Shown: one piece after another, positions 17,933 through 25,835 of the stretch | Layout: each line of letters opens with the position of its first letter | How positions within the stretch are numbered: position 1 is the stretch's first letter | Source of the DNA: Rhizobium altiplani | GTDB taxonomy: Bacteria > Pseudomonadota > Alphaproteobacteria > Rhizobiales > Rhizobiaceae | Length of the DNA: 49,129 bases | Reading direction: 5' to 3' | Assembly (NCBI RefSeq): GCF_001542405.1 | Contig: NZ_LNCD01000075.1 | Location: forward strand, 1 to 49,129 | Position numbers and translations under genes: made by a program | The notes under the pieces: generated by a model | What the model saw: only the letters and a program-made list of their open reading frames with translations | Databases searched by the model: none | What the model was told of the DNA's origin: nothing

Positions 17933-17972
17933 CGGCCTGATTTCCGCCTGCTCGATTAGAGTCTCGAGTAGC

Positions 17973-18719
17973 TTAATCCCACCAAATGAACCTCCTAAGC
18001 AAGCCCGCCAGAATGCCATACAGAATAAGACTTGCCACGGAGGACAGTACGACTGCAGACCAGACTGTGATGGAATCGATTTGTGAGGTTGCTCGATAGA
18101 TCGTTTGGCCGACACCGGAGTAGGCTCCGAGCATCTCCGTCACGATGACGACGACCGTGCTTCGGGCGAAGCCGACTTTTAGTCCCGTCGCGACTGACGG
18201 GAGTGAAGCCGGGAGCCGAAGGCGGACCAGAACCGATAGAGACTTTGCCCCGAAACTCCGATAGAGGTCGATGTGAGCGGGCAGCGGACTGTTTAGACCT
18301 GCCAGGGTGTTGATGAGCACCGGGAAGCTCACGGTCAGCGCCGCAATCGCAATCTTGGAGCTGAAGCCCACTCCGAACCAGATGAGGGCCAGGGGCACGA
18401 ACGCGACGGTCGGCACCATGTTGATCATCACTGCCAGCGGCATGATCGCGCGCTGGAGCGGCGGAGCCAGGACAAATGCGATAGCGAGTGCTATCCCGAT
18501 TGCCGAGCCGATTGCGAAGCCGGCCAGCGTTTCTCCGATCGTGATGACGAGATCGTTGAGCAGTGCAGAAGCCTGCGAACCCATGAACCCTGCTATATTT
18601 AGCGGAGATGGGAGAATGAACGGCTGAATACCGAATGTAACGACCACCAATTGCCACGCGACCAGCGCGGCGAGAAGCATGGCCGCGGCGGGAAAAAGGG
18701 AAGCAGCTTTCCGCATCAT
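17973..18719 (-). CDS. ABC transporter permease, SsuC/TauC (NitT/TauT) type
   Basis: A 248-residue inner-membrane permease with about six hydrophobic segments and the EAA-like loop (DLYRSFGAKSLSVLVRLRLP) that docks on the ATPase. The family imports nitrate, sulfonates, taurine or pyrimidine precursors; the substrate here cannot be told. ATG 18719 overlaps the stop of a second, truncated permease gene (ATGA) and is preceded by GGAGGAG, so the two form a tandem permease pair. The ATPase and binding protein genes expected with it are absent, presumably lost with the sequence removed at the IS element. Confidence 0.88.
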   Translation of the reverse strand: MMRKAASLFPAAAMLLAALVAWQLVVVTFGIQPFILPSPLNIAGFMGSQASALLNDLVITIGETLAGFAIGSAIGIALAIAFVLAPPLQRAIMPLAVMINMVPTVAFVPLALIWFGVGFSSKIAIAALTVSFPVLINTLAGLNSPLPAHIDLYRSFGAKSLSVLVRLRLPASLPSVATGLKVGFARSTVVVIVTEMLGAYSGVGQTIYRATSQIDSITVWSAVVLSSVASLILYGILAGLLRRFIWWD

Positions 18720-18824
18720 TCGCTCCTCCACCAGATAAATCTTTTCTCACACAGAGCGATTAGGCCGTAAAATGCGCCACCGACCAGGCCAGTGGTGACG
18801 ATCAACACCCATGTTCGCAGGACG
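18716..18824 (-). pseudogene. C-terminal stub of a second ABC permease cut by the IS element
   Basis: The minus-strand frame entering from the IS end reads VLRTWVLIVTTGLVGG, then LIALCEKRFIWWRSE and stop. It is the last membrane helix and tail of a permease related to its neighbour (compare RFIWWD at the neighbour's end). Everything upstream is replaced by the IS6 element at 18825. It ends inside the ATGA overlap with the intact permease, showing the two were originally a coupled pair. Confidence 0.7.
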
Positions 18825-18835
18825 GGTGATGTCAC
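18825..18835 (+). repeat. Left terminal inverted repeat of the IS6 element
   Basis: GGTGATGTCAC, perfect inverse of 19621-19631. Two further bases (TT after one mismatch) also match, so the repeat may be about 13-14 bp. Confidence 0.85.
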
Positions 18836-18875
18836 GTTATCGGTGGCTTAATGGTCGGCGGTTAATTGGGCGAGG

Positions 18876-19580
18876 ATGAGCTCGACGAGGATTAGTTACA
18901 AGAACCACCGATTTCCGCCGCAGATCATCGCGCATGCGGTCTGGCTGTATTTCCGGTTTCCTTTGAGTCTGCGGCTTGTCGAGGAAATGCTTTTGGAGCG
19001 CGGCATTGTCGTATCTTACGAAACGATCCGGCGATGGGGCCGCAAATTCGGTGCGGCTTACGCGAAGCAGTTGCGCAGAAAGAAGCCGTCTCGGAAGGAT
19101 ATCTGGCATTTGGACGAGGCGGTGATTTCCATTGGCGGCCGGAAACATTGGCTTTGGCGCGCCGTCGATCAGGACGGCTACGTTCTCGACGAGATCGTCC
19201 AGGGCCGCCGCGATACCAAGGCAGCCAAGCGATTGCTGGTCAGACTGCTGAAGAGGCAAGGCCTGACGCCGAAGCGCATCGTCACCGACAAACTTCGCTC
19301 ATACGGAGCAGCAAGACGGAATGTGATGCCGGGCGTCGAACACCGATCGCACAAGGGTCTGAACAATCGTGCTGAAAATTCCCATCTGCCGCTGCGAAAA
19401 CGAGAACGGGTGATGCAGGGCTTTCGTTCGGTTGGCGGCTTACAACGTTTTATCGCGGTCTTTTCAGCGGTCAGAAATCTTTTCGTCCCGTCTCACCAGA
19501 AACGTTCCGCCCTCGCCACTCACATTCATCGCATCCGCGCAGTAGCGCAGTGGAAAGCCGTAACCGGCGTAACTGCCTAA
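18876..19580 (+). CDS. IS6-family transposase
   Basis: A 234-residue DDE transposase. The order of motifs fits IS6/IS26: an N-terminal HTH-like part (ERGIVVSYETIRRWGRKFG), catalytic D in WHLDEAVI, second D in VTDKLRSYG, and E in NRAENSH followed by PLRKRERVMQGFRS. Length is typical of the family and no frameshift is seen, so it is probably active. It lies fully within the inverted repeats at 18825 and 19621 and reads toward the livG remnant. Confidence 0.95.
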   Translation: MSSTRISYKNHRFPPQIIAHAVWLYFRFPLSLRLVEEMLLERGIVVSYETIRRWGRKFGAAYAKQLRRKKPSRKDIWHLDEAVISIGGRKHWLWRAVDQDGYVLDEIVQGRRDTKAAKRLLVRLLKRQGLTPKRIVTDKLRSYGAARRNVMPGVEHRSHKGLNNRAENSHLPLRKRERVMQGFRSVGGLQRFIAVFSAVRNLFVPSHQKRSALATHIHRIRAVAQWKAVTGVTA

Positions 19581-19620
19581 GTTCACTGGCAGACGCCTCG
19601 TTTGGCTTCGGTGAAACAAA

Positions 19621-19631
19621 GTGACATCACC
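19621..19631 (+). repeat. Right terminal inverted repeat of the IS6 element
   Basis: GTGACATCACC, exact inverse of 18825-18835. The livG remnant starts at the next base. Confidence 0.85.
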
Positions 19632-20084
19632 GGCGAAACACTTCTCAACAACTGGTTCAGGCCATCGGCCGTCAGGGAGAGCGAAGTCGCGACAAGAAAA
19701 CTGGCTTGGGAGACGCTCGAGTTTTTGGAACTGACAGAGGTGGCGCATCAAAAGGCGGGACGACTTTCCGGGGGTCAGAAGAAGCTGCTCGAGCTTGGAC
19801 GCACGATGATGACACGCGCTGAGCTGGTCCTGCTCGACGAGCCAGCCGCGGGCGTTAACCGCACGCTTCTTCGGAAGCTCGAAGAGAAGATAACATATCT
19901 CAACCGAGAGAGAGGATACACCTTCATCTTGGTAGAGCATGACATGGAGATGATTAACAAGCTGTGCCACCCGGTTATCTGCATGGTGGACGGCCGAGTC
20001 CTAATCGAGGGCACCTTCGATGAGGTGTGTGCGGACGAGCGCGTACTTCAGGCCTATCTCGGGGAAACGAGGCTGCCAGCATGA
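19632..20084 (+). pseudogene. livG: livG remnant: ATPase of a branched-chain-type amino-acid importer, lacking Walker A
   Basis: The frame coming out of the IS reads GETLLNNWFRP and continues into the C-terminal 150 residues of a LivG ATPase: signature LSGGQKKLLELG, Walker B LVLLDEPAAGVN and the switch His in VEHDMEMI. The N-terminal 90-100 residues with Walker A are missing and replaced by the IS6 end, so it cannot bind ATP normally. The stop overlaps the livF start as ATGA. The importer may still run with LivF alone or with an ATPase encoded elsewhere, or may be inactive. Confidence 0.85.
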
Positions 20085-20788
20085 TGGATGTTCTTGCGAT
20101 CAGCGGGCTCCACGCTGGCTACACGGATGTAAACATACTTCATGACCTCAATCTTTGCGTTCGGGACAAAGAGATAGTCACGATTATAGGCCCAAATGGC
20201 GCTGGGAAATCCACTGCTATGAAAGCGGTTTTCGGGCTTCTCCGCATAGGCAGCGGTTCGATTGTAGTTTCGGGTTGCAATGTCACCGGCTGGCCTTCGA
20301 GCAAAATAGTCAAATCAGGCGTCTGCTATGTCCCGCAGGTCAATAACGTGTTTGGCGACATGACCGTACACGAAAACTTCGAGATGGGAGGATTCCTGAG
20401 ATCGGGCGACCTGTCGGAGGCATTCGAAAACGTTTACCAGCTTTTTCCCGATCTGCGCGACAAGCGTAAAAAGCTAGCAGGCAGCCTGTCTGGAGGGCAG
20501 CGCCAGATGGTCGCAATGGGCCGGGCCCTTATGCTCTCTCCCAAGCTACTTCTCCTCGATGAACCGACTGCTGGACTGTCTCCGAAGTACATGGAGCAGA
20601 TCTTCACGATTTGCCGCGATGTGCGCGATTCCGGAGTCGCTATCCTACTGGTGGAACAACACGCGAAGCAGGCCTTGGAGTTTTCCGATCGCGGCTACGT
20701 GTTGGCGCAGGGGCGAAACCGCTTCACCGGAACTGGAAGCGATCTCTTGAATGATCCGGACATCGCAAGAATGTTCCTTGGAGCATAG
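20081..20788 (+). CDS. livF: Branched-chain-type amino-acid ABC transporter ATPase LivF
   Basis: A 235-residue ATPase: Walker A GPNGAGKST, signature LSGGQRQMVAMG, Walker B LLLLDEPTAGLS and switch His in VEQHAKQA, with MARMFLGA-like C-terminus (IARMFLGA) typical of LivF. ATG 20081 overlaps the livG stop (ATGA). LivF and LivG together power the LivHM permease in the inner membrane. It is intact, unlike livG. The family carries branched-chain amino acids, amides, urea or other amino acids; the adjacent catabolic genes suggest a less common amino-acid substrate. Confidence 0.92.
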   Translation: MMDVLAISGLHAGYTDVNILHDLNLCVRDKEIVTIIGPNGAGKSTAMKAVFGLLRIGSGSIVVSGCNVTGWPSSKIVKSGVCYVPQVNNVFGDMTVHENFEMGGFLRSGDLSEAFENVYQLFPDLRDKRKKLAGSLSGGQRQMVAMGRALMLSPKLLLLDEPTAGLSPKYMEQIFTICRDVRDSGVAILLVEQHAKQALEFSDRGYVLAQGRNRFTGTGSDLLNDPDIARMFLGA

Positions 20789-20797
20789 GATTCCCCC

Positions 20798-21670
20798 ATG
20801 AACGCTCTTGAAATTATCAATTATCACCTTATCCCCGGCCTGGTCATTGGAACTACCTACGCTCTCGGAGCAATAGGGGTTACCTTGGTCTTTGCTATCA
20901 TGCGACATGGTCACATTGCGCACGGCGATATGTCCGCACTCGGGGCATTTATCGCGCTTTTAGTGGTGACGTCGCTTGGCATCTCTCCGTACGCCGCCCT
21001 CCCACTGGCCATGGTTTTCGGAGGTCTGGTTGCGGTGGGAATCGATCAGGTATTTTACGGTCCGCTCCGCGCACAGCCAAAGCTTATCTCTACCATGGCA
21101 TCGTTCGGCGTCGCGCTTATAATCAGGTCGCTGATACAGATGTACTGGGGCGTCCAGACGCAGGTCTACAACCACGGCATTTCCCGACCGACGAACTGGC
21201 TTGGGATGCGGTTGAAGCCTCAGGAGATCATGACGTTTGTCATAACCATCGGAATCATTGTTGCTCTGCAGCTCTTTCTCAACCGTTCCAAGTGGGGAAA
21301 GGCGATGCGGGCCATGTCTGACAATCCAGATCTTGCGGGAGCATGTGGCGTCGACATACGCAAGGTCACTGTCCTGACATGGTTGCTGGTTGGCGCACTT
21401 TGCGCAGCGTCCGGCTTCTTTCTCGGGATCAACACCGAGCTTAAGTCCACCATGGGATGGAATATTCTCCTCCCAGTTTTTGCCGCAGCAATTCTCGGCG
21501 GCGTCGGAAGAATAGAGGGTGCAGCTGTTGGCGGCTTGATCGTCGGTCTGGCCGAAGAATTCTCGGTGCTGTTTCTACCCGCGGAATACAAAGCTGTCTG
21601 CTCGTTCGCAATCCTCCTGATTGTTCTTCTGTTGCGTCCGACCGGAATTTTTAACGGAAAAGTATTGTGA
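20798..21670 (+). CDS. livH: Branched-chain-type amino-acid ABC permease LivH
   Basis: A 290-residue hydrophobic protein with about eight membrane segments, beginning INYHLIPGLVIGTTYALGAI. The EAA-like loop is seen at KWGKAMRAMSDNPDLA and the C-terminal half has the typical PVFAAAILGGVGRIEGAAVG. It forms the channel with LivM. It lies 9 bp after livF and 7 bp before livM, in one operon. Confidence 0.93.
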   Translation: MNALEIINYHLIPGLVIGTTYALGAIGVTLVFAIMRHGHIAHGDMSALGAFIALLVVTSLGISPYAALPLAMVFGGLVAVGIDQVFYGPLRAQPKLISTMASFGVALIIRSLIQMYWGVQTQVYNHGISRPTNWLGMRLKPQEIMTFVITIGIIVALQLFLNRSKWGKAMRAMSDNPDLAGACGVDIRKVTVLTWLLVGALCAASGFFLGINTELKSTMGWNILLPVFAAAILGGVGRIEGAAVGGLIVGLAEEFSVLFLPAEYKAVCSFAILLIVLLLRPTGIFNGKVL

Positions 21671-21677
21671 GGACATC

Positions 21678-22640
21678 ATGGATTTCCTGAGCTTCTTGAA
21701 CTATCCAGTCTACCTCCTGCTTTTTCTCTGTATCTATGGCTGCCTCTCCATCGCACTGAACATACAGTGGGGCTACGCAGGGTTATTCAATGCGGGCATC
21801 GCGGGTTTCTTTGCGATAGGCGCTTACACTTCAGCGATCCTCACTTCTCCAGCATCCGCTGATCACGTTGGTGGTTTTGAGATGCCAACCGCAGTGGGCA
21901 TCGTCGCAGCGATGGCGCTCTCAGCAGCGGTGGCCTGGCCTGTCGGCAAGGTCTGCCTTCGGTTTCGTTCCGATTATCTGGCGATAGTGACGATCGGATT
22001 CGCCGAGACGATAAGAATTGCGGCTAAGTCTGAGGAATGGCTGACAAACGCGGCTCGGGGCATCAGCAATATTCCGCGACCGTTCGGGGACTATGGCTAC
22101 AGTTTGTCACAGTTTCTGTACCTTCTGTTCCTCGCCGTCGTTCTACTCGTTGTCTACCTCCTGGTGGAGCGGCTTGCGATCTCTCCTTGGGGACGGATGA
22201 TGCGTGCAATACGCGACAACGAGATTGCCGCGAGAGCAATGGGGAAGAATATCGAAAGGAGACGGATGGAGGCGTTCGTCCTCGGATCGGCTCTCATGGC
22301 ACTCGCCGGCGCGCTCTACGTCCACTACGTGCGAACGATAACGCCAGAAGCGATCGACCCGACAATCATAACCTTCTTGGTTTGGATCATGGTGATCTTG
22401 GGAGGTTCGGGAAACAGCCGTGGTGTCCTCCTTGGTGCTTTGATCGTTTGGATCATCTGGTCGTCCTCGGAACTCCTCACAGACCAGCTTCCGGACGCTC
22501 TTGCGGTGAAGGCAAAATATGCACGCATGCTCTTGGTCGGGTTGCTTTTCCTACTAGTCCTTCGCTTCCGGCCATCGGGCCTGCTACCCGAGCCAGATTT
22601 TGGAACTCAAGGAGAACGACAGTCCAAGCAAAAAAGATAG
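21678..22640 (+). CDS. livM: Branched-chain-type amino-acid ABC permease LivM
   Basis: A 320-residue permease from ATG 21678, which follows a GAGGA-type ribosome site; the frame is open further upstream but that part overlaps livH. Membrane segments include YLLLFLCIYGCLSIALNIQW and LFNAGIAGFFAIGAYTSAIL. The coupling loop is WGRMMRAIRDNEIAARAMG, and VWIMVILGGSGNSRGVLLGA is conserved. It pairs with LivH. The C-terminus is basic and short. Confidence 0.93.
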   Translation: MDFLSFLNYPVYLLLFLCIYGCLSIALNIQWGYAGLFNAGIAGFFAIGAYTSAILTSPASADHVGGFEMPTAVGIVAAMALSAAVAWPVGKVCLRFRSDYLAIVTIGFAETIRIAAKSEEWLTNAARGISNIPRPFGDYGYSLSQFLYLLFLAVVLLVVYLLVERLAISPWGRMMRAIRDNEIAARAMGKNIERRRMEAFVLGSALMALAGALYVHYVRTITPEAIDPTIITFLVWIMVILGGSGNSRGVLLGALIVWIIWSSSELLTDQLPDALAVKAKYARMLLVGLLFLLVLRFRPSGLLPEPDFGTQGERQSKQKR

Positions 22641-22683
22641 GTATGGAAGTGAAGAAAAGCTCAGTTGAAACACAACAAGGGGA

Positions 22684-23889
22684 ATGAGAATGAAAGACTA
22701 TCTCACACTGGCCACTCTAGCGGTTACTATGTCGCTTGGTGCGGCAAATGCAAATGCTGACGATATTAATATCGGTCTCGTGGGTGGCATCACCGGGGGT
22801 GCAGCGGCCTTTGCTCCCGAGATGCTCAATGCTCAAAGGTTTGCGTTGAAACAGATCAACGACCAGGGGGGCATCCTGGACGGAAAAAAGATCGTTGGTA
22901 TCGTTGCTGACGACGGATGCACTCCACAGCAAGGGGTGGACGCCGCGACCAAGCTGGTCAACGTCTCTCATATCCAAGGCATGGTGGGACCGTTCTGTTC
23001 GGGCGCTCTTCTAGCTGTTGCGAACTCCGTGACGATTCCAGCTGGTCTAACGGTCATCAGCTCGGGAGCCACCTCGCCAGAACTCACTAAGCTGAAGGAT
23101 AACGACACGGTTTTCAGAACTGTGCCATCTGATCTTCTGCAGGGAGCGGCCGTAGCTCATGCGTTGCTTGAAAAGGGCATCAAGCAAGCGGCGGTATCGT
23201 ACGTCAACGTCGATTACGGACGAGGCCTGGCGGATGCATTCAAACGGTCTTACGAAGCTGATGGCGGCAAGATCACCGGTTACGCCGCCCACGAGGAAAA
23301 CAAGCCTTCGTACAGATCGGACATTGCGGAGCTAGCCAAGGGGGGAGCTGAAACGCTTGTCATCTTTGACTACGGTGACTCGTCAGGGCTCACGGTGCTG
23401 CGCGAGGCGATTGAGGATGGTTCTTTCAAATCCTATTACGGAGCTGAAAGCATGCGCTCTGCAACCATTCTCAAAACGATCGGGGCGGAGAACCTCGAAG
23501 GTTTCACTGCTATCGTGCCGATTGGCGAAAAGTCCGAATCGCTTGACGTGTTTCGCAAGTCATTCAAGGAGTTCGGAGGTGATCCGACGGCCGTCCTGAC
23601 CGATGCCTCCTACGACGCGGCGTTCCTTATGGCCCTCGCGATCGAAAAGGCCAAAGGTGACAAGGAAAAAATTCCCGAGAGCCTTCGTGCAGTCGCGAGC
23701 GGACCCGGCGAGCCGATTCGACCGGGAGAGTGGAAAAAGGCAAAGGAGCTCATCGATGCGGGTAAGCCGATCGACTACAAGGGCGCTGCAGGGGACTTGA
23801 ACTTCGACGCAGGTGGCGACGTCAGCGGTCTTTTCGGCACATTCCAGGCCGAAGAAGATGGTTGGAAGCAGGTCGGCGAAATCCGCTAA
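22684..23889 (+). CDS. livK: Periplasmic amino-acid binding protein, LivK/BraC type
   Basis: A 401-residue protein with a signal peptide (MRMKDYLTLATLAVTMS, cleavage likely after ANANA). The mature part starts DDINIGLVGGITGG, the usual peripheral binding-protein type I opening, and continues with VGPFCSGALLAVAN. AAGGGG precedes the ATG. It captures the substrate in the periplasm for LivHMF. It is the last gene of the liv operon, followed by a hairpin at 23898. Confidence 0.93.
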   Translation: MRMKDYLTLATLAVTMSLGAANANADDINIGLVGGITGGAAAFAPEMLNAQRFALKQINDQGGILDGKKIVGIVADDGCTPQQGVDAATKLVNVSHIQGMVGPFCSGALLAVANSVTIPAGLTVISSGATSPELTKLKDNDTVFRTVPSDLLQGAAVAHALLEKGIKQAAVSYVNVDYGRGLADAFKRSYEADGGKITGYAAHEENKPSYRSDIAELAKGGAETLVIFDYGDSSGLTVLREAIEDGSFKSYYGAESMRSATILKTIGAENLEGFTAIVPIGEKSESLDVFRKSFKEFGGDPTAVLTDASYDAAFLMALAIEKAKGDKEKIPESLRAVASGPGEPIRPGEWKKAKELIDAGKPIDYKGAAGDLNFDAGGDVSGLFGTFQAEEDGWKQVGEIR

Positions 23890-23897
23890 ATTGCTTG

Positions 23898-23920
23898 GCC
23901 CGGGCCGGAACGGCTCGGGC
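23898..23920 (+). terminator. Stem-loop after livK
   Basis: GCCCGGGCC, loop GGAAC, GGCTCGGGC: nine base pairs with one G-U, eight bases after the livK stop. There is no T tract, so it is either a weak or factor-assisted terminator or an RNA 3'-end stabiliser. Confidence 0.5.
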
Positions 23921-24078
23921 GACCTTCTACAGTAGATCAGTAACGTCTGTTCTCTCAGCGGAAGCAAGTGACCACCCGAGGGTTAAGGTCACGCCCTCGA
24001 CGCGGCCTATAGCTAGATCATCAACGTTTATTGTCGAGAGGTTGGTGTGAATACTAGCGAGAGCGCAGCTCTATTTGA

Positions 24079-24867
24079 ATGAACAGCTACTCAACAGCGG
24101 ATTTGGACACGATGAAACTTGATGGGCGACGCTTTATCATAACTGGGGCAGCCTCTGGAATAGGGGAGGCGGTTGCGCGCCTCTTCCACTCGGAGGGAGC
24201 CAAGGTTGGCATCTTGGACTTGGATCGGAAGCGCGCGCAGAGTGTGGCCGAGGAAATCGGCACGGGAGCGGCGTTTGCGCAGACCGATGTTAGCGACGTA
24301 GCCTCCGTGGAGGCCGCGGTTGCCGAAATATCCAAAGCGCTCGGCGGTATTGATGGCGTCGTAAATTGCGCCGGCATTGATCTTGTTCGAAAGTTCGAGC
24401 ACACAGATGTTGGTGATTGGCATAAGCTCTATTCGGTAAATGTCTTCGGGCCGGTATCGGTATGCCGATCAGCATTGCCTTACATCAGAAAGTCCGGGAA
24501 CGGTGGAACCGTAGTGAATGTCGCATCCGCCGCTGGACTGCGCCCTCTCGAAGAGCGCTCGATCTACTGCTCGTCGAAGGCAGCCCTGATTATGTTTACT
24601 AAGGTACTGGCGGTTGACCTAGCTTCGGACGGCATTCGTGCCAACGCCTTTTGTCCTGGCATTACCGACACGCCCATGCTTCGTCGCTCGTATGAAGACG
24701 CGCCCAATCCTCAGGCTGAACTGGATCGAATTCTTGAACGGTATCTCATAAAGCGTATCGCGACGGCTCGCGACATGGCCAATGCGATCCTTTTCCTAAG
24801 CTGCGCCGAGTCGTCACATATGACCGGATCGACGTTGAACGCGGACGGCGGTCGCGTATTCTACTGA
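24079..24867 (+). CDS. SDR-family oxidoreductase
   Basis: A 262-residue classical short-chain dehydrogenase. The cofactor motif TGAASGIG is near residue 22, with ILDLD after beta-2 (favouring NAD+ over NADP+), NCAG near 95, and the catalytic Ser plus YCSSK near 150-165; FCPGITDTPM follows. ATG 24079 lacks a clear ribosome site; ATG 24112 (MKLDGRRFIITG) is a plausible later start. The substrate is unknown. It lies 190 bp after livK and probably acts in the same pathway as the PLP enzymes to the right. Confidence 0.9.
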   Translation: MNSYSTADLDTMKLDGRRFIITGAASGIGEAVARLFHSEGAKVGILDLDRKRAQSVAEEIGTGAAFAQTDVSDVASVEAAVAEISKALGGIDGVVNCAGIDLVRKFEHTDVGDWHKLYSVNVFGPVSVCRSALPYIRKSGNGGTVVNVASAAGLRPLEERSIYCSSKAALIMFTKVLAVDLASDGIRANAFCPGITDTPMLRRSYEDAPNPQAELDRILERYLIKRIATARDMANAILFLSCAESSHMTGSTLNADGGRVFY

Positions 24868-25060
24868 CCCGCAAGACGACCGGCTCAGTCACAACTTTAA
24901 GACAGCTAGCGCTACGCCATCCTCAAATTCGAACACTCGCGGTCACACTCACCATCTGGGCGGGCATGGGCTGCCAGCTGTTCCTCTGAGGAGAGGTTCT
25001 CCTTTTTGATATACGCAAGCGGCTTTCATTCGTCAGACAGGCTCGGGCGGCTCGTGGATT

Positions 25061-25540
25061 TTAGAACGGCACATCCAACGAGGCCTTGACGCTGTTCATG
25101 ACAACGAATGTCTGAAATCGTTTAACGTTATTGTTTTCGAAGAACAGCCTCTTAGTGAGACGTTCGTATTCCATCATGTTCTCGGTAATAAGCACGAGAA
25201 TGAAATCCATCTCCCCCGTAACATAGTAGCACTGTTGCACCTCCGGAGCCGCAGTAAAGTTCTGCTTTGCATCCTCAATGAGGTCGATAGATTCACTGTG
25301 AACCTGGACATGGGCAATGATTGTAATCGGCCGACCGACCTTCACAGGATCAACCACAGCAACGTTTCGAACTATAATTCCGGCATCCTGCATCCGCTTG
25401 ATGCGACGTTGCACAGCGGGCGCCGACAAGCCGACGCTCTCGCCAATCGTGCGTTGCGGCGTAGAGTTATCCCGCTGGAGGATACGAAGAATGGCCAAGT
25501 CAAAACTATCAAGCTCGACCGGTGAATGAAACTTAGCCAA
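25061..25540 (-). CDS. Lrp/AsnC-family regulator
   Basis: From TTG 25540 the protein is 159 residues, the normal family size; GCGAGG precedes this start. The frame is open up to 25924 but that stretch has no family similarity. An N-terminal HTH (LDSFDLAILRILQRDNSTPQ ... LSAPAVQRRIKRMQDAG) is followed by the RAM ligand domain (VQQCYYVTGEMDFILVLITE). Lrp-type proteins sense amino acids and often control divergent neighbours, here the CBS-like PLP enzyme at 25836. The 295 bp in between should hold the operators. Confidence 0.9.
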   Translation of the reverse strand: MAKFHSPVELDSFDLAILRILQRDNSTPQRTIGESVGLSAPAVQRRIKRMQDAGIIVRNVAVVDPVKVGRPITIIAHVQVHSESIDLIEDAKQNFTAAPEVQQCYYVTGEMDFILVLITENMMEYERLTKRLFFENNNVKRFQTFVVMNSVKASLDVPF

Positions 25541-25835
25541 TGATGCCTCGCCATGAAACAAAAGTGCATATCTAGCCGCGGAATACAGCGCCGCTTTCAC
25601 CGAAAATGCAATATCTCTTCTCTGAAAGAGGTTTGAAAACAGCGACGGCAGAGGAGCTCCGACGCCTTCGGTCGTAAGGGCCAGGTGTGGTGAACAGCGG
25701 ACCGTTTGGGGAGGCAAACGTAAGGGCACCAAAGGCCTTTGCTGTTCGTGAACAGGATCCCGGACGAAGATGAGCTGCCCACGGCAGGGCATCCAAAGAA
25801 CTCGTGAGAAAAGGTTCTCGGAGCAAAGGAAATCT

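Larger units (their letters stand above)
18825..19631 (+). mobile_element. IS6-family insertion sequence
   Basis: An element of 807 bp bounded by GGTGATGTCAC (18825-18835) and its exact inverse GTGACATCACC (19621-19631), with one IS6-family transposase inside. IS6 elements move by replicative cointegration and often cause deletions or inversions next to themselves. The flanking eight bases differ (GCAGGACG on the left, GGCGAAAC on the right), so there is no target duplication. Both neighbours are truncated, which points to recombination between two copies. Confidence 0.88.

Noticed and set aside
17933..18115. N-terminal extension of the GntR regulator
   Set aside because: It overlaps the permease gene and has no similarity to GntR proteins; ATG 17932 gives the usual length.
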